DNA from: Microvirga thermotolerans
GTDB lineage: Bacteria > Pseudomonadota > Alphaproteobacteria > Rhizobiales > Beijerinckiaceae
Length of the DNA: 64,000 bases
Assembly: GCF_009363855.1 (NCBI RefSeq)
Contig: NZ_CP045423.1
Location: 2,696,001 to 2,760,000, forward strand
Reading direction: 5' to 3'
Position numbers and translations under genes: made by a program. Under the pieces are notes generated by a model. That model was not told the origin of the DNA and did not search any database. It saw only the letters and a program-made list of their open reading frames with translations. The first letter of the stretch is position 1; the number at the start of each line of letters is the position of its first letter. Positions 10,356 through 19,456 of this stretch are shown in pieces.

Positions 10356-10377
10356 GGGGCGAGTCATCCGCGTTTCG

Positions 10378-11763
10378 CTACCCCACCGCCTCGGGCTTCT
10401 TGACCACGAACGGCGTCCGCATGGTCACCAGCTCCTCGGCGGCCGTCGGGTGGACGGCGACGGTGCAGTCGAAATCGGCCTTAGTGGCGCCCATGGTGAC
10501 GGCGATGCCGGCGAGCTGGATCATCTCGCCCGCGTCGTGGGAGAGGATGTGGACGCCCACCACTTTGTCGGTCGCCTTCTCCACCACGAGCTTCATGAGC
10601 ACCCGGTCGGCGCTGCCCGAGACCGTCGCCTTCATGGGGCGGAACGAGGTCTTGAAGATCTCGACCTCCCCGTAGCGGGCCCGCGCCGCCGCCTCGCCGC
10701 ACCCGACGACCCCGATCTCCGGGGTCGAGAAGACGGCGGTGGGGATCAGGTCGTGGTCCACCATGGTCGGCCTGCCGCCGAACACCGTGTCCGCGAAGGC
10801 GTGCCCCTCGCGGATGGCGATGGGGGTGAGGTTCGCCCGGTTCGTCACGTCGCCGACCGCATAGATCGAGGGAATGACGGACTGGGAATAGCCGTCGACG
10901 ATGACGGCGCCCGCCTCGTCGAGGCTCACCCCGGCCTCCTCCAGGCCGAGGGCGGCGGTGTTGGGCCGCCGTCCGGTGGCGACGAGCACCTGGTCCGCCT
11001 CGATCGTCGTTCCGTCGCTGAGGGTGGCGGCGATGCCGCCGGGCCGCTTCTCGAGGCGCTGCACGGTCCGCTCCAGGGCGAGCCCGATGCCCCGGCGGCG
11101 GTAGGCCTCGGCCAGGGCGTCCCGGATGTCCTCGTCGAAGCCGCGCAGGAGCTTGTCGCCCCGGTGGAGCAGCGTGACCTCGCTGCCGAGACCGGCGAAG
11201 ACCCCCGCGAACTCCACGGCGATGTACCCGCCGCCGACCACCAGGATGCGCCGCGGCAACTCCTTGAGATGGAACACCTCGTTCGAGGTGATCGCGAGCT
11301 CGCCTCCCGGTATCGCCGGGCTCATCGAAGGATGCGCGCCCACCGCGACGAGGATGTAGCGGGCGCGGACCTGCCGGCCGGTCCGGAGGATGCGGACGGT
11401 GTGCGGATCGACGACGACCGCGCGGCTGTCGACGATCTCGACGCCCGCCTTCTCCAGGTTGGCCCGGTAGATGCCCTCCAGCCGGTCGACCTCCTTGTGC
11501 ACGTTGGCGGCGAGCGTCCCCCAGTCGAAGCGCGGCTCGGCCACGGTCCAGCCGAAGGCCGCCGCGTCCTCGAACTCCTCGGCGAAGCGGCTGGCATAGA
11601 CCATGAGCTTCTTGGGCACGCAGCCGCGGATCACGCAGGTCCCGCCCACCCGGTACTCCTCCGCGATCATGACGCGCGCGCCGTAGCCCGCCGCGACCCG
11701 CGCGGCGCGCACGCCGCCGGATCCCGCGCCGATGACGAAGAGATCGACGTCGAATTGGCTCAT
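10378..11763 (-). CDS. gor: Glutathione-disulfide reductase
   Basis: NADPH-dependent flavoenzyme of 461 residues that reduces glutathione disulfide in the cytoplasm. The FAD-binding GAGSGGVRAAR is at 12-22, the redox pair Cys43/Cys48 is in GGTCVIRGCVPKK, the NADPH-binding GGGYIAVEFAGVFAGLG is central, and the C-terminal HPTAAEELVTMR holds the proton-relay His and Glu. The start is fixed by ATGA: its ATG (11763) overlaps the stop of the upstream membrane gene, so the two are translationally coupled. Dihydrolipoamide or mercuric reductase is less likely given the GCVPKK spacing and the length. Confidence 0.93.
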   Translation of the reverse strand: MSQFDVDLFVIGAGSGGVRAARVAAGYGARVMIAEEYRVGGTCVIRGCVPKKLMVYASRFAEEFEDAAAFGWTVAEPRFDWGTLAANVHKEVDRLEGIYRANLEKAGVEIVDSRAVVVDPHTVRILRTGRQVRARYILVAVGAHPSMSPAIPGGELAITSNEVFHLKELPRRILVVGGGYIAVEFAGVFAGLGSEVTLLHRGDKLLRGFDEDIRDALAEAYRRRGIGLALERTVQRLEKRPGGIAATLSDGTTIEADQVLVATGRRPNTAALGLEEAGVSLDEAGAVIVDGYSQSVIPSIYAVGDVTNRANLTPIAIREGHAFADTVFGGRPTMVDHDLIPTAVFSTPEIGVVGCGEAAARARYGEVEIFKTSFRPMKATVSGSADRVLMKLVVEKATDKVVGVHILSHDAGEMIQLAGIAVTMGATKADFDCTVAVHPTAAEELVTMRTPFVVKKPEAVG

Positions 11764-13019
11764 GCTCCCGTCTCCCTTTGCATCCGGCGCACGGCCAGAA
11801 TCCATACGATGGCGGCTCCCAGCGCGGCCGCCCACCATCCCTGCCAGGCTCCGTGGCCGACGAGGGCGACCGCCGTGGCGCTCCCGAGGAGCGCCAGGGA
11901 CGCCGCAGCGATCGGCCGCTCCTGCCGGGCAATGGTGCGCAGGAGCAGGAGGATCGCGGCAAGCGCGAGGACCGCGCCCACGGCGCCGAGCTCGGCCCAG
12001 ATCTGGATGAGGGCGTTGTGGGGATGGCCCACGCCGAGAAGGGTCTCGCCCTCGCTCGGTACCCGGCCGGCGACCGCCGTGTCGCGCATCCGGGGACTCA
12101 CGCCGAAGCCCGCCCCGGCGAAGGGCTGGTGCCGGATGACCTCCCCGAAGCTGATCCAGATGTCGACCCGGTCGCGGGAATGGTCGGCGGCGAGCTTCCG
12201 ATGGACGCTCGCGGGAATCGCGCGGTCCGCGATGGGCCCGAGGAACGGGGCGGCGGCCGTCAGGACCGTGAAGGCGACGGCGGCGGCGCCCGCCACGAGA
12301 CGCGGGGCGGCGAGGGCCGCGAGGAAGGTGACTGCGCCCGCCGCGAAGCCGAGCACGGAAGCGCCGCTCTCGGAATGGGCCATGGCCGCAAAGACCAGGC
12401 CGGCGAAGGCCAGGCCGGGCATCCAGCCATGGCGCATGCCGCGCAGCATGAAGGCCGCGACGGGCGGCAGGAGGCACAGGAGCGTCAGGACCGGGCGGTT
12501 GAAGATGAAGCTGTGCCAGCGCATCCCGAGCGAGCGGCGCAGGGCGAGCCCGGTGCGCAGCTCGAAGATCGTCGTGACGCAGGCGACGACGGAGCAGGCC
12601 ACCAGGAGCCAGAAGGCGGGGCGGGTCATCCGCGCCGGCAGCGTCAGGGCAAGCACGAAGGCGGCCGCGACGGAGATGCCGAACTCGCCGAGGGCGGAGA
12701 CGGAAACGAGCCTGAATTCGCTCCAGCCGAGGGACAGGACGCACCAGGCGAGAAAGGCGAGCGCGGACAGGCCGAGCGGCGATGCGAGGGCGCCGCGCGC
12801 GGCGCGGCCGAATTCCGCGAGCCGCCCCTCCGCCGCCACCGCCGCAAGGGCGAGGAGCGCCGCGAGCGCCGCGAAGACCGGGCTCGAACGGTGCGCGACC
12901 GCCATGCCGAGAGGCATGAGCGCAAGCGCCGCCATGGCGGCGTGCCAGAGGGCGCGAGCCTGCCTGGTCTGCAACCCCGCCGGCGGCCCGCCGGCGGCTT
13001 CGGGAGCGATAACTTCCAT
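11760..13019 (-). CDS. O-antigen ligase/polymerase family membrane protein
   Basis: A 419-residue polytopic membrane protein with about ten hydrophobic segments. The family signature lies in the periplasmic loop: GAGFGVSPRMRD followed by GHPHNALIQIWAELGAVG, as in Wzy_C proteins (WaaL ligases and Wzy polymerases), which join O-antigen or other sugar chains across the inner membrane. A Trp/Arg-rich loop with RDRVDIWISFGEVIRHQPF precedes it. Whether it ligates lipid A-linked chains or polymerises exopolysaccharide cannot be told. It lies directly upstream of and overlaps gor, which is not a functional partner in any obvious way. Confidence 0.85.
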   Translation of the reverse strand: MEVIAPEAAGGPPAGLQTRQARALWHAAMAALALMPLGMAVAHRSSPVFAALAALLALAAVAAEGRLAEFGRAARGALASPLGLSALAFLAWCVLSLGWSEFRLVSVSALGEFGISVAAAFVLALTLPARMTRPAFWLLVACSVVACVTTIFELRTGLALRRSLGMRWHSFIFNRPVLTLLCLLPPVAAFMLRGMRHGWMPGLAFAGLVFAAMAHSESGASVLGFAAGAVTFLAALAAPRLVAGAAAVAFTVLTAAAPFLGPIADRAIPASVHRKLAADHSRDRVDIWISFGEVIRHQPFAGAGFGVSPRMRDTAVAGRVPSEGETLLGVGHPHNALIQIWAELGAVGAVLALAAILLLLRTIARQERPIAAASLALLGSATAVALVGHGAWQGWWAAALGAAIVWILAVRRMQRETGA

Positions 13020-13058
13020 GGGGTGGGTCTTACGCGAAGGTTCAACGCCGATAAAGCA

Positions 13059-13070
13059 GCAAGCGCTTGC
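13059..13070. promoter_or_regulatory. Palindromic operator candidate (LacI-family type)
   Basis: GCAAGCGCTTGC is a perfect 12-base palindrome with the central AANCGNTT pattern favoured by LacI/GalR-family repressors. It lies about 100 bases upstream of tctC in the gap before the transporter operon. No LacI gene is in the window. Confidence 0.4.
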
Positions 13071-13172
13071 GGCGCCGAATTTCCACCTTTACCGTTTGTC
13101 GCAGCGCGCGGGCCCGCCGGGCCTCGTCCCTGCGACACGCGCCCAAGTCTCAGAACGATCGGAGGAAACAGA

Positions 13173-14147
13173 ATGAGCCATTATCGCAAGGGCCTCTGGC
13201 GCGGCATCCTCGCCGCGGCGGCCGTCGCGGGCCTCGTCACCACGGCCTCGGCCCAGATGGCCGAAATGAAGATCATGGCTCCGGCGGCCCCGGGCGGCGG
13301 CTGGGACCAGACCGCCCGCTCCATGCAGCAGGCGCTCACGCAGGCCGGCCTCGCGAAGAGCGTCCAGGTCACCAACGTCCCGGGCGCGGGCGGCTCCATC
13401 GGCATCGCGCAGTTCGTGAACGGCGCGAAGGGCGACGGCAGCCAGCTCATGGTCATGGGCTACGTGATGGTCGGCGCGCTGCTCACCAACAAGTCGCCGG
13501 TGACCCTCGACCAGACCACTCCCATCGCCCGCCTGACCGGCGAGTACGAGGCCATCGTGGTGCCGGCCGATTCCCCGATCAAGAACGCCAAGGACCTCGC
13601 GGCGGCCATGAAGGCCGATCCGGCGAAGGTGACCTGGGCCGGCGGCTCGGCGGGCGGCGTCGACCACATCGCCGTGGCGCTCTTCGCCAAGGCGGTCGGG
13701 GCCGACCCGACGAAGATCAACTACATCCCGTTCTCCGGCGGCGGCGAGTCGCTCGCGGCGATCCTAGGCGGCAAGGTGACCGCCGGCATCTCCGGCTACG
13801 GCGAGTTCGAGAGCCAGATCAAGGCCGGCAAGCTGCGCCTCATCGGCCTGACCACCCCGGCCGGCAAGGGCACCGCCGAGATGCCGTCCCTCAAGGACCA
13901 GGGCGTCGACCTGGAGATCGCCAACTGGCGCGCGGTCGTGGCGGCTCCCGGCATCAGCGCGGACCAGAAGAAGGCCCTCGTCGACACCATCGACAAGATG
14001 GTCAAGTCGAAGGAGTGGCAGGAGATCCTGAAGCAGAAGGGCTGGGACGACGCCTATCTCTCCGGCGACGCCTTCGCCAAGTTCCTTGCGGAGGACCAGG
14101 CCCGCACCAAAGAGATCTTGACCTCCGTCGGGCTCGTGAAGTCATAA
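13173..14147 (+). CDS. tctC: Tripartite tricarboxylate transporter substrate-binding protein
   Basis: Periplasmic binding protein of 324 residues for a secondary, ion-driven uptake system for citrate or related carboxylates. It has a signal peptide (cut near [10 protein letters not shown]), then [17 protein letters not shown], the conserved ligand-loop of the Bug/TctC family, [10 protein letters not shown] at about 70, and the second-lobe [13 protein letters not shown]. The ATG at 13173 follows GGAGG by seven bases. It is the first gene of the cluster; a perfect intrinsic terminator between it and tctB probably lets the binding protein be made in excess over the membrane parts. The true substrate is not predictable. 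Confidence 0.93.
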   Translation: MSHYRKGLWRGILAAAAVAGLVTTASAQMAEMKIMAPAAPGGGWDQTARSMQQALTQAGLAKSVQVTNVPGAGGSIGIAQFVNGAKGDGSQLMVMGYVMVGALLTNKSPVTLDQTTPIARLTGEYEAIVVPADSPIKNAKDLAAAMKADPAKVTWAGGSAGGVDHIAVALFAKAVGADPTKINYIPFSGGGESLAAILGGKVTAGISGYGEFESQIKAGKLRLIGLTTPAGKGTAEMPSLKDQGVDLEIANWRAVVAAPGISADQKKALVDTIDKMVKSKEWQEILKQKGWDDAYLSGDAFAKFLAEDQARTKEILTSVGLVKS

Positions 14148-14170
14148 GAGGCCGGACCGGAACGACGTGG

Positions 14171-14200
14171 GAAGCGCCGCCCCGAGCGGCGCTTCTTTTT
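14171..14200 (+). terminator. Intrinsic terminator between tctC and tctB
   Basis: GAAGCGCCGC, loop CCCGA, GCGGCGCTTC, then TTTTT. A perfect 10-bp stem followed by T5 lies inside the operon, with tctB starting 14 bases later. It is expected to stop much of the transcription after tctC. Confidence 0.85.
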
Positions 14201-14213
14201 AAGGAAAGCGACT

Positions 14214-14693
14214 ATGACGACACCCACGCCGCGGCGCGTCGACAAGGCGGGTCTCCTGATCGCCCTGGTGCTCCTCGTTCTTGCCGGGATCATCTGGCGG
14301 GACATGAACAGCCTCCAGCTCTCCTCGGTCTACGGGCTCGGCCCGAAGGCCATGCCTATCGTCGTGGCCGTGGGCCTCGCGATCCTCGCGGTCGGCAACG
14401 CGATCGCCGCCTTCCGCGGCGACCTGCCCGAGCGCGAGAGCCTGCGCTGGACGCCGATCCTCCTGATCGTCGCCGGGCTCGCCCTCCTCATCGCCTTCAT
14501 CCGGTTCGAGGTCGGCTTCATTCCCGCGACGTCGGTGCTGTTCGCTTGCACGGCGGCGGCCTTCGGCCGGCGCGCCTTCGTCACCGATCTCCTCATCGGC
14601 CTCGCGGCGGGCCTCGTGATCTACCTGCTGTTCGCCAAGCTTCTGACGCTGACCCTGCCGATGGGTCCCCTGGAACGCCTGATCGGAGCCTGA
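14214..14693 (+). CDS. tctB: Tripartite tricarboxylate transporter small membrane protein
   Basis: A 159-residue membrane protein with four hydrophobic segments, of the TctB family. Seen: [18 protein letters not shown] at the start, [18 protein letters not shown] as the conserved second part, and a paired C-terminal helix [19 protein letters not shown]. It sits between tctC and tctA, five bases before the tctA start. TctB is thought to stabilise or assist the large channel subunit. It follows the terminator at 14171-14200, so it depends on read-through or on a promoter in the terminator's loop region. Confidence 0.9.
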   Translation: MTTPTPRRVDKAGLLIALVLLVLAGIIWRDMNSLQLSSVYGLGPKAMPIVVAVGLAILAVGNAIAAFRGDLPERESLRWTPILLIVAGLALLIAFIRFEVGFIPATSVLFACTAAAFGRRAFVTDLLIGLAAGLVIYLLFAKLLTLTLPMGPLERLIGA

Positions 14694-14698
14694 ACGCC

Positions 14699-16198
14699 AT
14701 GGATTCCCTCTACGCCCTCGCCCATGGCCTGACCGTCGCGATCCAGCCGATGAACCTGCTCTTCGCGCTCGTCGGCGTGCTCCTCGGCACCGCCGTCGGC
14801 GTGCTCCCCGGCATCGGCCCGGCGCTGACGGTCGCCCTGCTCCTGCCGATCACCTTCAAGCTCGACCCGGGCGGGTCGATCATCATGTTCGCCGGCATCT
14901 ACTACGGCGGCATGTACGGCGGCTCGACCACGGCGATTCTCATCAACACGCCGGGCGAGAGCGCCTCCATGGCGACGGCGCTCGAAGGCAACAAGATGGC
15001 CAAGGCCGGGCGCGGCGGTCCCGCCCTCGCCACCTCGGCCATCGGCTCGTTCGTGGCCGGCACCATCGCGACGCTGGGCCTCGCCTTCCTGGCGCCGACC
15101 CTGGTCGAGCTGGCGGTGCGGTTCGGGCCCGAGGACTACTTCGCCCTCATGTGCGTGGCCTTCGTCACGGTCTCCGCCACCTTCGGCGACTCGCCGGTCC
15201 GGGGCCTGACGAGCCTGTTTATCGGCCTGGCCCTCGGCCTGGTGGGCATCGACAAGCTCACCGGCCAGGCCCGCCTGACCTTCGGCGTGCCTGAACTCCT
15301 CGACGGGGTCGAGGTGACGACCCTGGCGGTCGGCCTCTTCGCGGTAGGCGAGGCGCTCTACGTCGCCTCCCGCCGCCATATCCAGGAGGAGGCGATCGAG
15401 CCGGTGCGCGGCTCCCTGTGGATGACGAAGGAGGACTGGAAGCGCTCCTGGGGACCGTGGATCCGCGGCACCCTCTTCGGCTTCCCCATCGGCGCCCTGC
15501 CTGCCGGCGGCGCGGAGATCCCGACCTTCCTGTCCTATTCCACCGAGAAGCGGCTGACCAAGCATCCGGAGGAGTTCGGCAGGGGCGCCATCGAGGGGGT
15601 CGCCGGGCCGGAGGCCGCCAACAACGCCTCCGCGGCCGGCACCCTGGTGCCGCTCCTGGCGCTCGGCCTCCCCACCTCCGCGACCGCGGCGATGATGCTG
15701 GCGGGCTTCCAGCAATATGGCCTGAATCCCGGCCCCCTGCTCTTCGCCGAGCGGCCGGAGCTGGTCTGGGGCCTGATCGCCAGCCTCTTCATCGCCAATG
15801 CGATGCTGCTGGTGCTCAACCTGCCGCTGGTCGGCCTGTGGGTGAGGCTGCTCGCCATTCCGCAGCCCTGGCTCTATGCGGGCATCCTGGTCTTCGCCAC
15901 CATGGGCACCATCGCCGCCAAGCCTTCGGTGGTGGAGCTGACCATGCTCGGGGCCTTCGGCGTCCTCGGCTTCCTGATGCGGCGCTTCGACTATCCCATC
16001 GCCCCGGTGGTGGTGGGCCTGATCCTGGGTCCCATCGCGGAAGCGCAGCTGCGCCGCGCCCTGTCGATCAGCCTGGGAGATCCGATGATCCTGCTCCAGA
16101 GCCCGATCTCCGCGACGCTCCTCGTCATCGCCCTCATCGCGCTGATCCTCCCCTTCGTGCTGAAGGGCCTCAACCGGTTCAAGATGAACGAGGATTAG
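14699..16198 (+). CDS. tctA: Tripartite tricarboxylate transporter large membrane subunit
   Basis: The 499-residue channel-forming subunit, with about eleven to twelve membrane segments. Strong family marks are [20 protein letters not shown] near 37-56, [20 protein letters not shown] at about 81-100, and the second half [20 protein letters not shown] with [11 protein letters not shown]. The repeated PG-containing loops are the hallmark of the TctA family. The stop codon TAG (16196-16198) is also the first bases of repeat family A copy 2, so the repeat begins exactly at the end of the gene. Confidence 0.95.
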   Translation: MDSLYALAHGLTVAIQPMNLLFALVGVLLGTAVGVLPGIGPALTVALLLPITFKLDPGGSIIMFAGIYYGGMYGGSTTAILINTPGESASMATALEGNKMAKAGRGGPALATSAIGSFVAGTIATLGLAFLAPTLVELAVRFGPEDYFALMCVAFVTVSATFGDSPVRGLTSLFIGLALGLVGIDKLTGQARLTFGVPELLDGVEVTTLAVGLFAVGEALYVASRRHIQEEAIEPVRGSLWMTKEDWKRSWGPWIRGTLFGFPIGALPAGGAEIPTFLSYSTEKRLTKHPEEFGRGAIEGVAGPEAANNASAAGTLVPLLALGLPTSATAAMMLAGFQQYGLNPGPLLFAERPELVWGLIASLFIANAMLLVLNLPLVGLWVRLLAIPQPWLYAGILVFATMGTIAAKPSVVELTMLGAFGVLGFLMRRFDYPIAPVVVGLILGPIAEAQLRRALSISLGDPMILLQSPISATLLVIALIALILPFVLKGLNRFKMNED

Positions 16199-16363
16199 AG
16201 CCTGTTCAGGAGAAGCGGGAACCGGTTTTCGCTGGCGCGGCCCTCCGGGTCGCTGACGGCGGCCCTCCGGGTCGCTGACGCGGCCCGCCGGGTCCGTCCG
16301 GAAAGGCGGCAAACCAAGAGCTTCGGAGCGGAGCGCGATTCCATCGAAGCGCAATCCGCTCTA
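16196..16363 (-). repeat. Interspersed repeat, family A, copy 2
   Basis: On the minus strand it begins TAGAGCGGATTGCG, contains CGCTCCGAAGCTCTTGGTT, then a tandem array (about 16231-16295, period 20-21) of GGGCCGC..AGCGACCCGGA, then GCGAAAACCGGTTCCCGCTTCTCC and ends CAGGCTCTA. This is the inverted counterpart of 10189-10355, with slightly different tandem units. The first three plus-strand bases are the tctA stop codon. Confidence 0.8.
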
Positions 16364-16395
16364 CGCCTGCCGCCCCGCCCCATGCCGCACAAACG

Positions 16396-16422
16396 AAAAA
16401 GGCCCGGGAAACCGGGCCTTTT
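16396..16422. terminator. Bidirectional intrinsic terminator
   Basis: AAAAAGGCCCGG, loop GAAA, CCGGGCCTTTT. It lies 22 bases past the stop of the minus-strand DUF2059 gene and also after tctA. Confidence 0.8.
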
Positions 16423-16444
16423 CACATCCTGAAGGTGCAGCGGC

Positions 16445-16951
16445 CTACTGCAGCTGGTGGCCGCGCTTGCCCATCTCGGCGCGGGCGCGGATCATGATGT
16501 ACTCGGACATGTTCTGCGTCCACGTGGCGAGGTCCTTGACGATGTCGTCGAGGAGGCCGGGCTGGACCTCCACGTACTTCTTGCCGGCCGGCGACCGGTA
16601 GAAGACGGCGATCTCCTTGAGCTCGGCCTCGGTGAAGCGGCTCGCGAAGGCGCGGGCGGCGCTCTCGATCAGCTTCCCCTTCTGCTGCTCGACTTCCGGA
16701 CGGATGATGGCGACCACCTCGTCGAGGTCCTTCCGGATCTCGGGACGGGTCACGTTCATCTGCTGGAGCTGGGCGAAGAAGGGCTCCGTCAGGGCGTCGA
16801 AGGACCGGGTCATGCCGGAGCTGACGGCGACCTCGCGGGCCAGGGCCAGCTGGCTTTCCGTGGGCTGCGCGGTCTGCGCGAGCACGGGGCTCGTCGCGAG
16901 GAGCACGAGAGCGGCGGCGACGGAGGCCAGGCGAGGGGCGGTACGGATCAT
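16445..16951 (-). CDS. Secreted DUF2059-domain protein
   Basis: A 168-residue periplasmic protein: signal peptide to about PVLAQ, then a helical DUF2059 domain with QLALAREVAVSSGM, ASRFTEAELKEIAVFYRSPA and GKKYVEVQPGL. The family is common in proteobacteria and its biochemical role is unknown. I chose the ATG at 16951 because a GGAG lies ten bases upstream; a TTG nine bases further out would sit too close to that site. It is monocistronic, with a strong terminator downstream, and lies 32 bases beyond the rpiA stop. Confidence 0.88.
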   Translation of the reverse strand: MIRTAPRLASVAAALVLLATSPVLAQTAQPTESQLALAREVAVSSGMTRSFDALTEPFFAQLQQMNVTRPEIRKDLDEVVAIIRPEVEQQKGKLIESAARAFASRFTEAELKEIAVFYRSPAGKKYVEVQPGLLDDIVKDLATWTQNMSEYIMIRARAEMGKRGHQLQ

Positions 16952-16983
16952 GGGGTTCAAGCTCCAGTCATGACGTTTGGCGG

Positions 16984-17679
16984 TCAGATCTGACCGAGTT
17001 CGACGAGGCCGTGCCCGGTCGCGACGATCGCTCCGGTGGCAAGGCCGATGAAGAGGCCGTGCTCCACGACGCCGGGAATGTTGTTGAGCGTCGAGGCGAG
17101 AACGTTGGGCTTCTCGATGCGCTTGAGATGCGCATCGAGGATGAAGTGGCCGCCGTCAGTGATGTAGGGACTCCCGTCGGCCATTCTCCGCAGGTGCAGC
17201 TCCCCGGACATCTCCAGCGTTTCGAGGAGCTTCTCGATGGCGACCTGGGTCGCCCGCAGGCCGAACGGCACCACCTCGATGGGCAGCGGGAAGCGTCCGA
17301 GCCGGGAGACCCGCTTCGAGCCGTCCGCGATCACGATCATGCGGCGGCTCGCCGAGGCCACGATCTTCTCCCGCAGCAGCGCGCCGCCGCCGCCCTTGAT
17401 GAGGCGGAGGTCGTCGTCCAGCTCGTCGGCCCCGTCGATGGTCAGGTCGAGCTCGGGAGTCTCGTCGAGCGTCGTCAGCGGAATGCCCTCGCGGGTGGCC
17501 TGCTCGCGGGTGGCCTCCGAGGTCGGGACCCCGACGACCGACAGCCCCTGCCGCACGCGCGCGCCGAGGGCGGCCACGAAATAGGCGGCCGTGGACCCGG
17601 TGCCGAGCCCGAGCCTCATCCCGTCGGTCACGAGAGCCGCGGCGCGCTCCGCCGCATCGCGCTTCAGATTGTCGCTCAC
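16984..17679 (-). CDS. rpiA: Ribose-5-phosphate isomerase A
   Basis: A 231-residue cytoplasmic enzyme interconverting ribose 5-phosphate and ribulose 5-phosphate in the pentose phosphate pathway. Visible motifs are [16 protein letters not shown] (phosphate binding), [20 protein letters not shown] with the catalytic Asp residues, LLREKIVA with the catalytic Glu and Lys, and the C-terminal [14 protein letters not shown]. The start codon is GTG at 17679 (reads [14 protein letters not shown]), with AGGA six or so bases upstream. It is probably co-transcribed with the DUF2059 gene downstream. Confidence 0.95.
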   Translation of the reverse strand: MSDNLKRDAAERAAALVTDGMRLGLGTGSTAAYFVAALGARVRQGLSVVGVPTSEATREQATREGIPLTTLDETPELDLTIDGADELDDDLRLIKGGGGALLREKIVASASRRMIVIADGSKRVSRLGRFPLPIEVVPFGLRATQVAIEKLLETLEMSGELHLRRMADGSPYITDGGHFILDAHLKRIEKPNVLASTLNNIPGVVEHGLFIGLATGAIVATGHGLVELGQI

Positions 17680-17807
17680 TGATGGTTCCTAACGCTGGTC
17701 GTCCCCCGGCGAGGGCCGGCCCGGCTGGGCTCTAGCACGTCACGGCCATGGGAAGAAAGAATGTTTCACGCTCTTTTGGCTGGATGGATCGGTCCCGGCA
17801 AGGCCGG

Positions 17808-18263
17808 TCAGGGCCGCTGCGGCGATGCGCCCGTGCCGGGCCGCACGCTCGGGGTCGCGGCGGGAGCCGTCGCGGGCGCCCCTTGCGTCGAGGGATTGGC
17901 CTGGGGGGTGCACACCACCTTCTCGTCGAACACGTAGCAGATGCTCATGTCGCCGGTCCGGTAGTTGACCCGGAACACTCCGCCCTCGCGCTCATGGCGG
18001 GAGGCGACGAGCCCGTACTCGCCGGGCGCCTGCGGCCCCGCCCCCTCGCCCGACCCGAAGCAGAGGGTGACGCCGACGGTCCCCTCCTGGAGGCCGTACT
18101 GGCAGGAGCTGACCTCCCCGGTGATGCGGTCGATCCGGTAGATCCGGTTCAGGTCGGTCTGCGGAGCGGGCACGAAATCGTAGGGAGCGGCGAAGGCGGG
18201 AACCGTCAGGCTACCCAGCACGATAACCGAGGACAGATATCCCAAGGATCCGGAAAGCCGCAT
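17808..18263 (-). CDS. Secreted hypothetical protein with Pro/Ala-rich tail
   Basis: I do not recognise the family. The 151-residue product has a signal peptide (ending near PAFA-APYD), then a compact domain with paired cysteines (SSCQYGLQEGTVGVTLCFG and SICYVFDEKVVCTPQ) that reads like two repeats of a small beta fold: YRIDRITGEVSSCQY and FRVNYRTGDMSICYV. The two halves are similar, each being xYRxxRxTGxxSxC, suggesting an internal duplication. The tail (about 125-151) is low-complexity Pro/Ala/Gly. It is likely periplasmic; the function is unknown. Confidence 0.68.
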   Translation of the reverse strand: MRLSGSLGYLSSVIVLGSLTVPAFAAPYDFVPAPQTDLNRIYRIDRITGEVSSCQYGLQEGTVGVTLCFGSGEGAGPQAPGEYGLVASRHEREGGVFRVNYRTGDMSICYVFDEKVVCTPQANPSTQGAPATAPAATPSVRPGTGASPQRP

Positions 18264-18364
18264 TCAACACTCCTTCTTGGTGAGCCCGGTAAGAACGAAT
18301 CAACCAGAAGACCATATCATCCCCTCAGCTTGATTCCCTCGTCCTGTGCAGGTAGCCGACCTCC

Positions 18365-19078
18365 ATGGCCATTCATAGCCCATCCGTCGCGGCCCGCGTC
18401 GCACCGCCCATCGTCGTCTTCGATCTCGACGGCACGCTCGCCGACACGGCCGGGGATCTGGTCGGGACCCTCAACGCCATCCTCGCGGACGAGGGCCTTC
18501 CGCCCCTGCCCGTCCGCAAGGCGCGGGACCTGGTCGGCGCCGGCGCGAGGGCGCTGCTCCAGCGGGGTTTCGAGGCGGGCCGGAAGGAGCTGACGCCCGA
18601 GCACCTGGACCGCCTGTTCCAGCGCTTCATGGTCCACTACCGCGACAACATCTGCGTCCACACGAAGCTCTATCCGGGCGTGGAGGCCGCCCTCGAGCGG
18701 CTGCAGCGGGCAGGCTTCCTGCTGGCCGTGTGCACCAACAAGTTCGAGGACCATTCCGTCCGCCTGCTCGAGGCGCTGGGGATCGCCCACCGCTTCGCCG
18801 CCAATTGCGGACGCGACACGTTCCCCTTCTTCAAGCCCGACCCGCGCCACCTCACGCTCACCATCGAGCGGGCGGGCGGCAGCCTGAGCCGGGCGGTGAT
18901 GGTGGGCGACTCGCGCACGGATATCGTGACCGCGCAGGCGGCGCGCGTCCCCTCCGTCGCGGTGCCCTTCGGTTACACGGACGTGCCGGTGCGGCGGCTC
19001 AATCCGGATCTGGTGATCGGGCATTTCGACGAACTCTACGACGCGGTCGGCACCCTGGTGCGCCTCGCCGCGGCGTAA
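18365..19078 (+). CDS. gph: Phosphoglycolate phosphatase (HAD superfamily)
   Basis: A 237-residue HAD hydrolase. Motif I is VFDLDGTLADTAGDL (about 17-31, nucleophile Asp), motif III/II region KPDPRHLTLT near 158, and motif IV MVGDSRTDIVTAQ near 178. The cap is the small helical type found in Gph, which removes phosphate from 2-phosphoglycolate made during DNA repair or by RuBisCO side reaction. Related HAD phosphatases with other substrates cannot be excluded by motifs alone, but the LVGTLNAIL and VGAGARALLQRGF stretches are Gph-like. Confidence 0.86.
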   Translation: MAIHSPSVAARVAPPIVVFDLDGTLADTAGDLVGTLNAILADEGLPPLPVRKARDLVGAGARALLQRGFEAGRKELTPEHLDRLFQRFMVHYRDNICVHTKLYPGVEAALERLQRAGFLLAVCTNKFEDHSVRLLEALGIAHRFAANCGRDTFPFFKPDPRHLTLTIERAGGSLSRAVMVGDSRTDIVTAQAARVPSVAVPFGYTDVPVRRLNPDLVIGHFDELYDAVGTLVRLAAA

Positions 19079-19138
19079 GGCATCGGCCCTCGCGGCGCGG
19101 CCGCGCACGAAAACGTGAAGCTGTCGGTCAGGAAGGAA

Positions 19139-19213
19139 TGGTGGGCGCGACAGGGATTGAACCTGTGACCCTTCGCGTGTGAAGCGAATGCTCTCCCGCT
19201 GAGCTACGCGCCC
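19139..19213 (-). tRNA. tRNA-Val (anticodon CAC)
   Basis: On the minus strand the acceptor arm GGGCGCG (from 19213) pairs with CGCGCCC. The D arm has TAGCTCAGCGGGAGAGC, the anticodon stem TTCGC/GCGAA closes a loop TTCACAC with anticodon CAC, and the T arm reads CAGGTTCAATCCCTG. Discriminator A and an encoded CCA (19139-19141) complete it. Confidence 0.95.
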
Positions 19214-19456
19214 TGACCAGGGCCTTCTAGAGTCGTTGGTCCCCCGGCGTCAAGCGGTTCGACGCATCCGGGATGGAGTTTTCGTCCGGGCGATTGTGGC
19301 AGCGCGGCCTTAACCGCCCGGTTACGACGTGGCGAAAAGATGGCAGAGGATCCGGATGATTTTCCGCAGATCCTTTGGTAGTCAACGGATCCGAAACGCG
19401 GCCATTGCGTTGAGCAATGAGAAACCCGCATCAAACACGGTCTTTTCGAGGCAAAC

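Noticed and set aside
10450..14147. Long plus-strand frames across gor, the ligase-like gene and into tctC
   Set aside because: The upstream parts are shadows of minus-strand genes; only the tctC part from 13173 has a ribosome site, signal peptide and family motifs.
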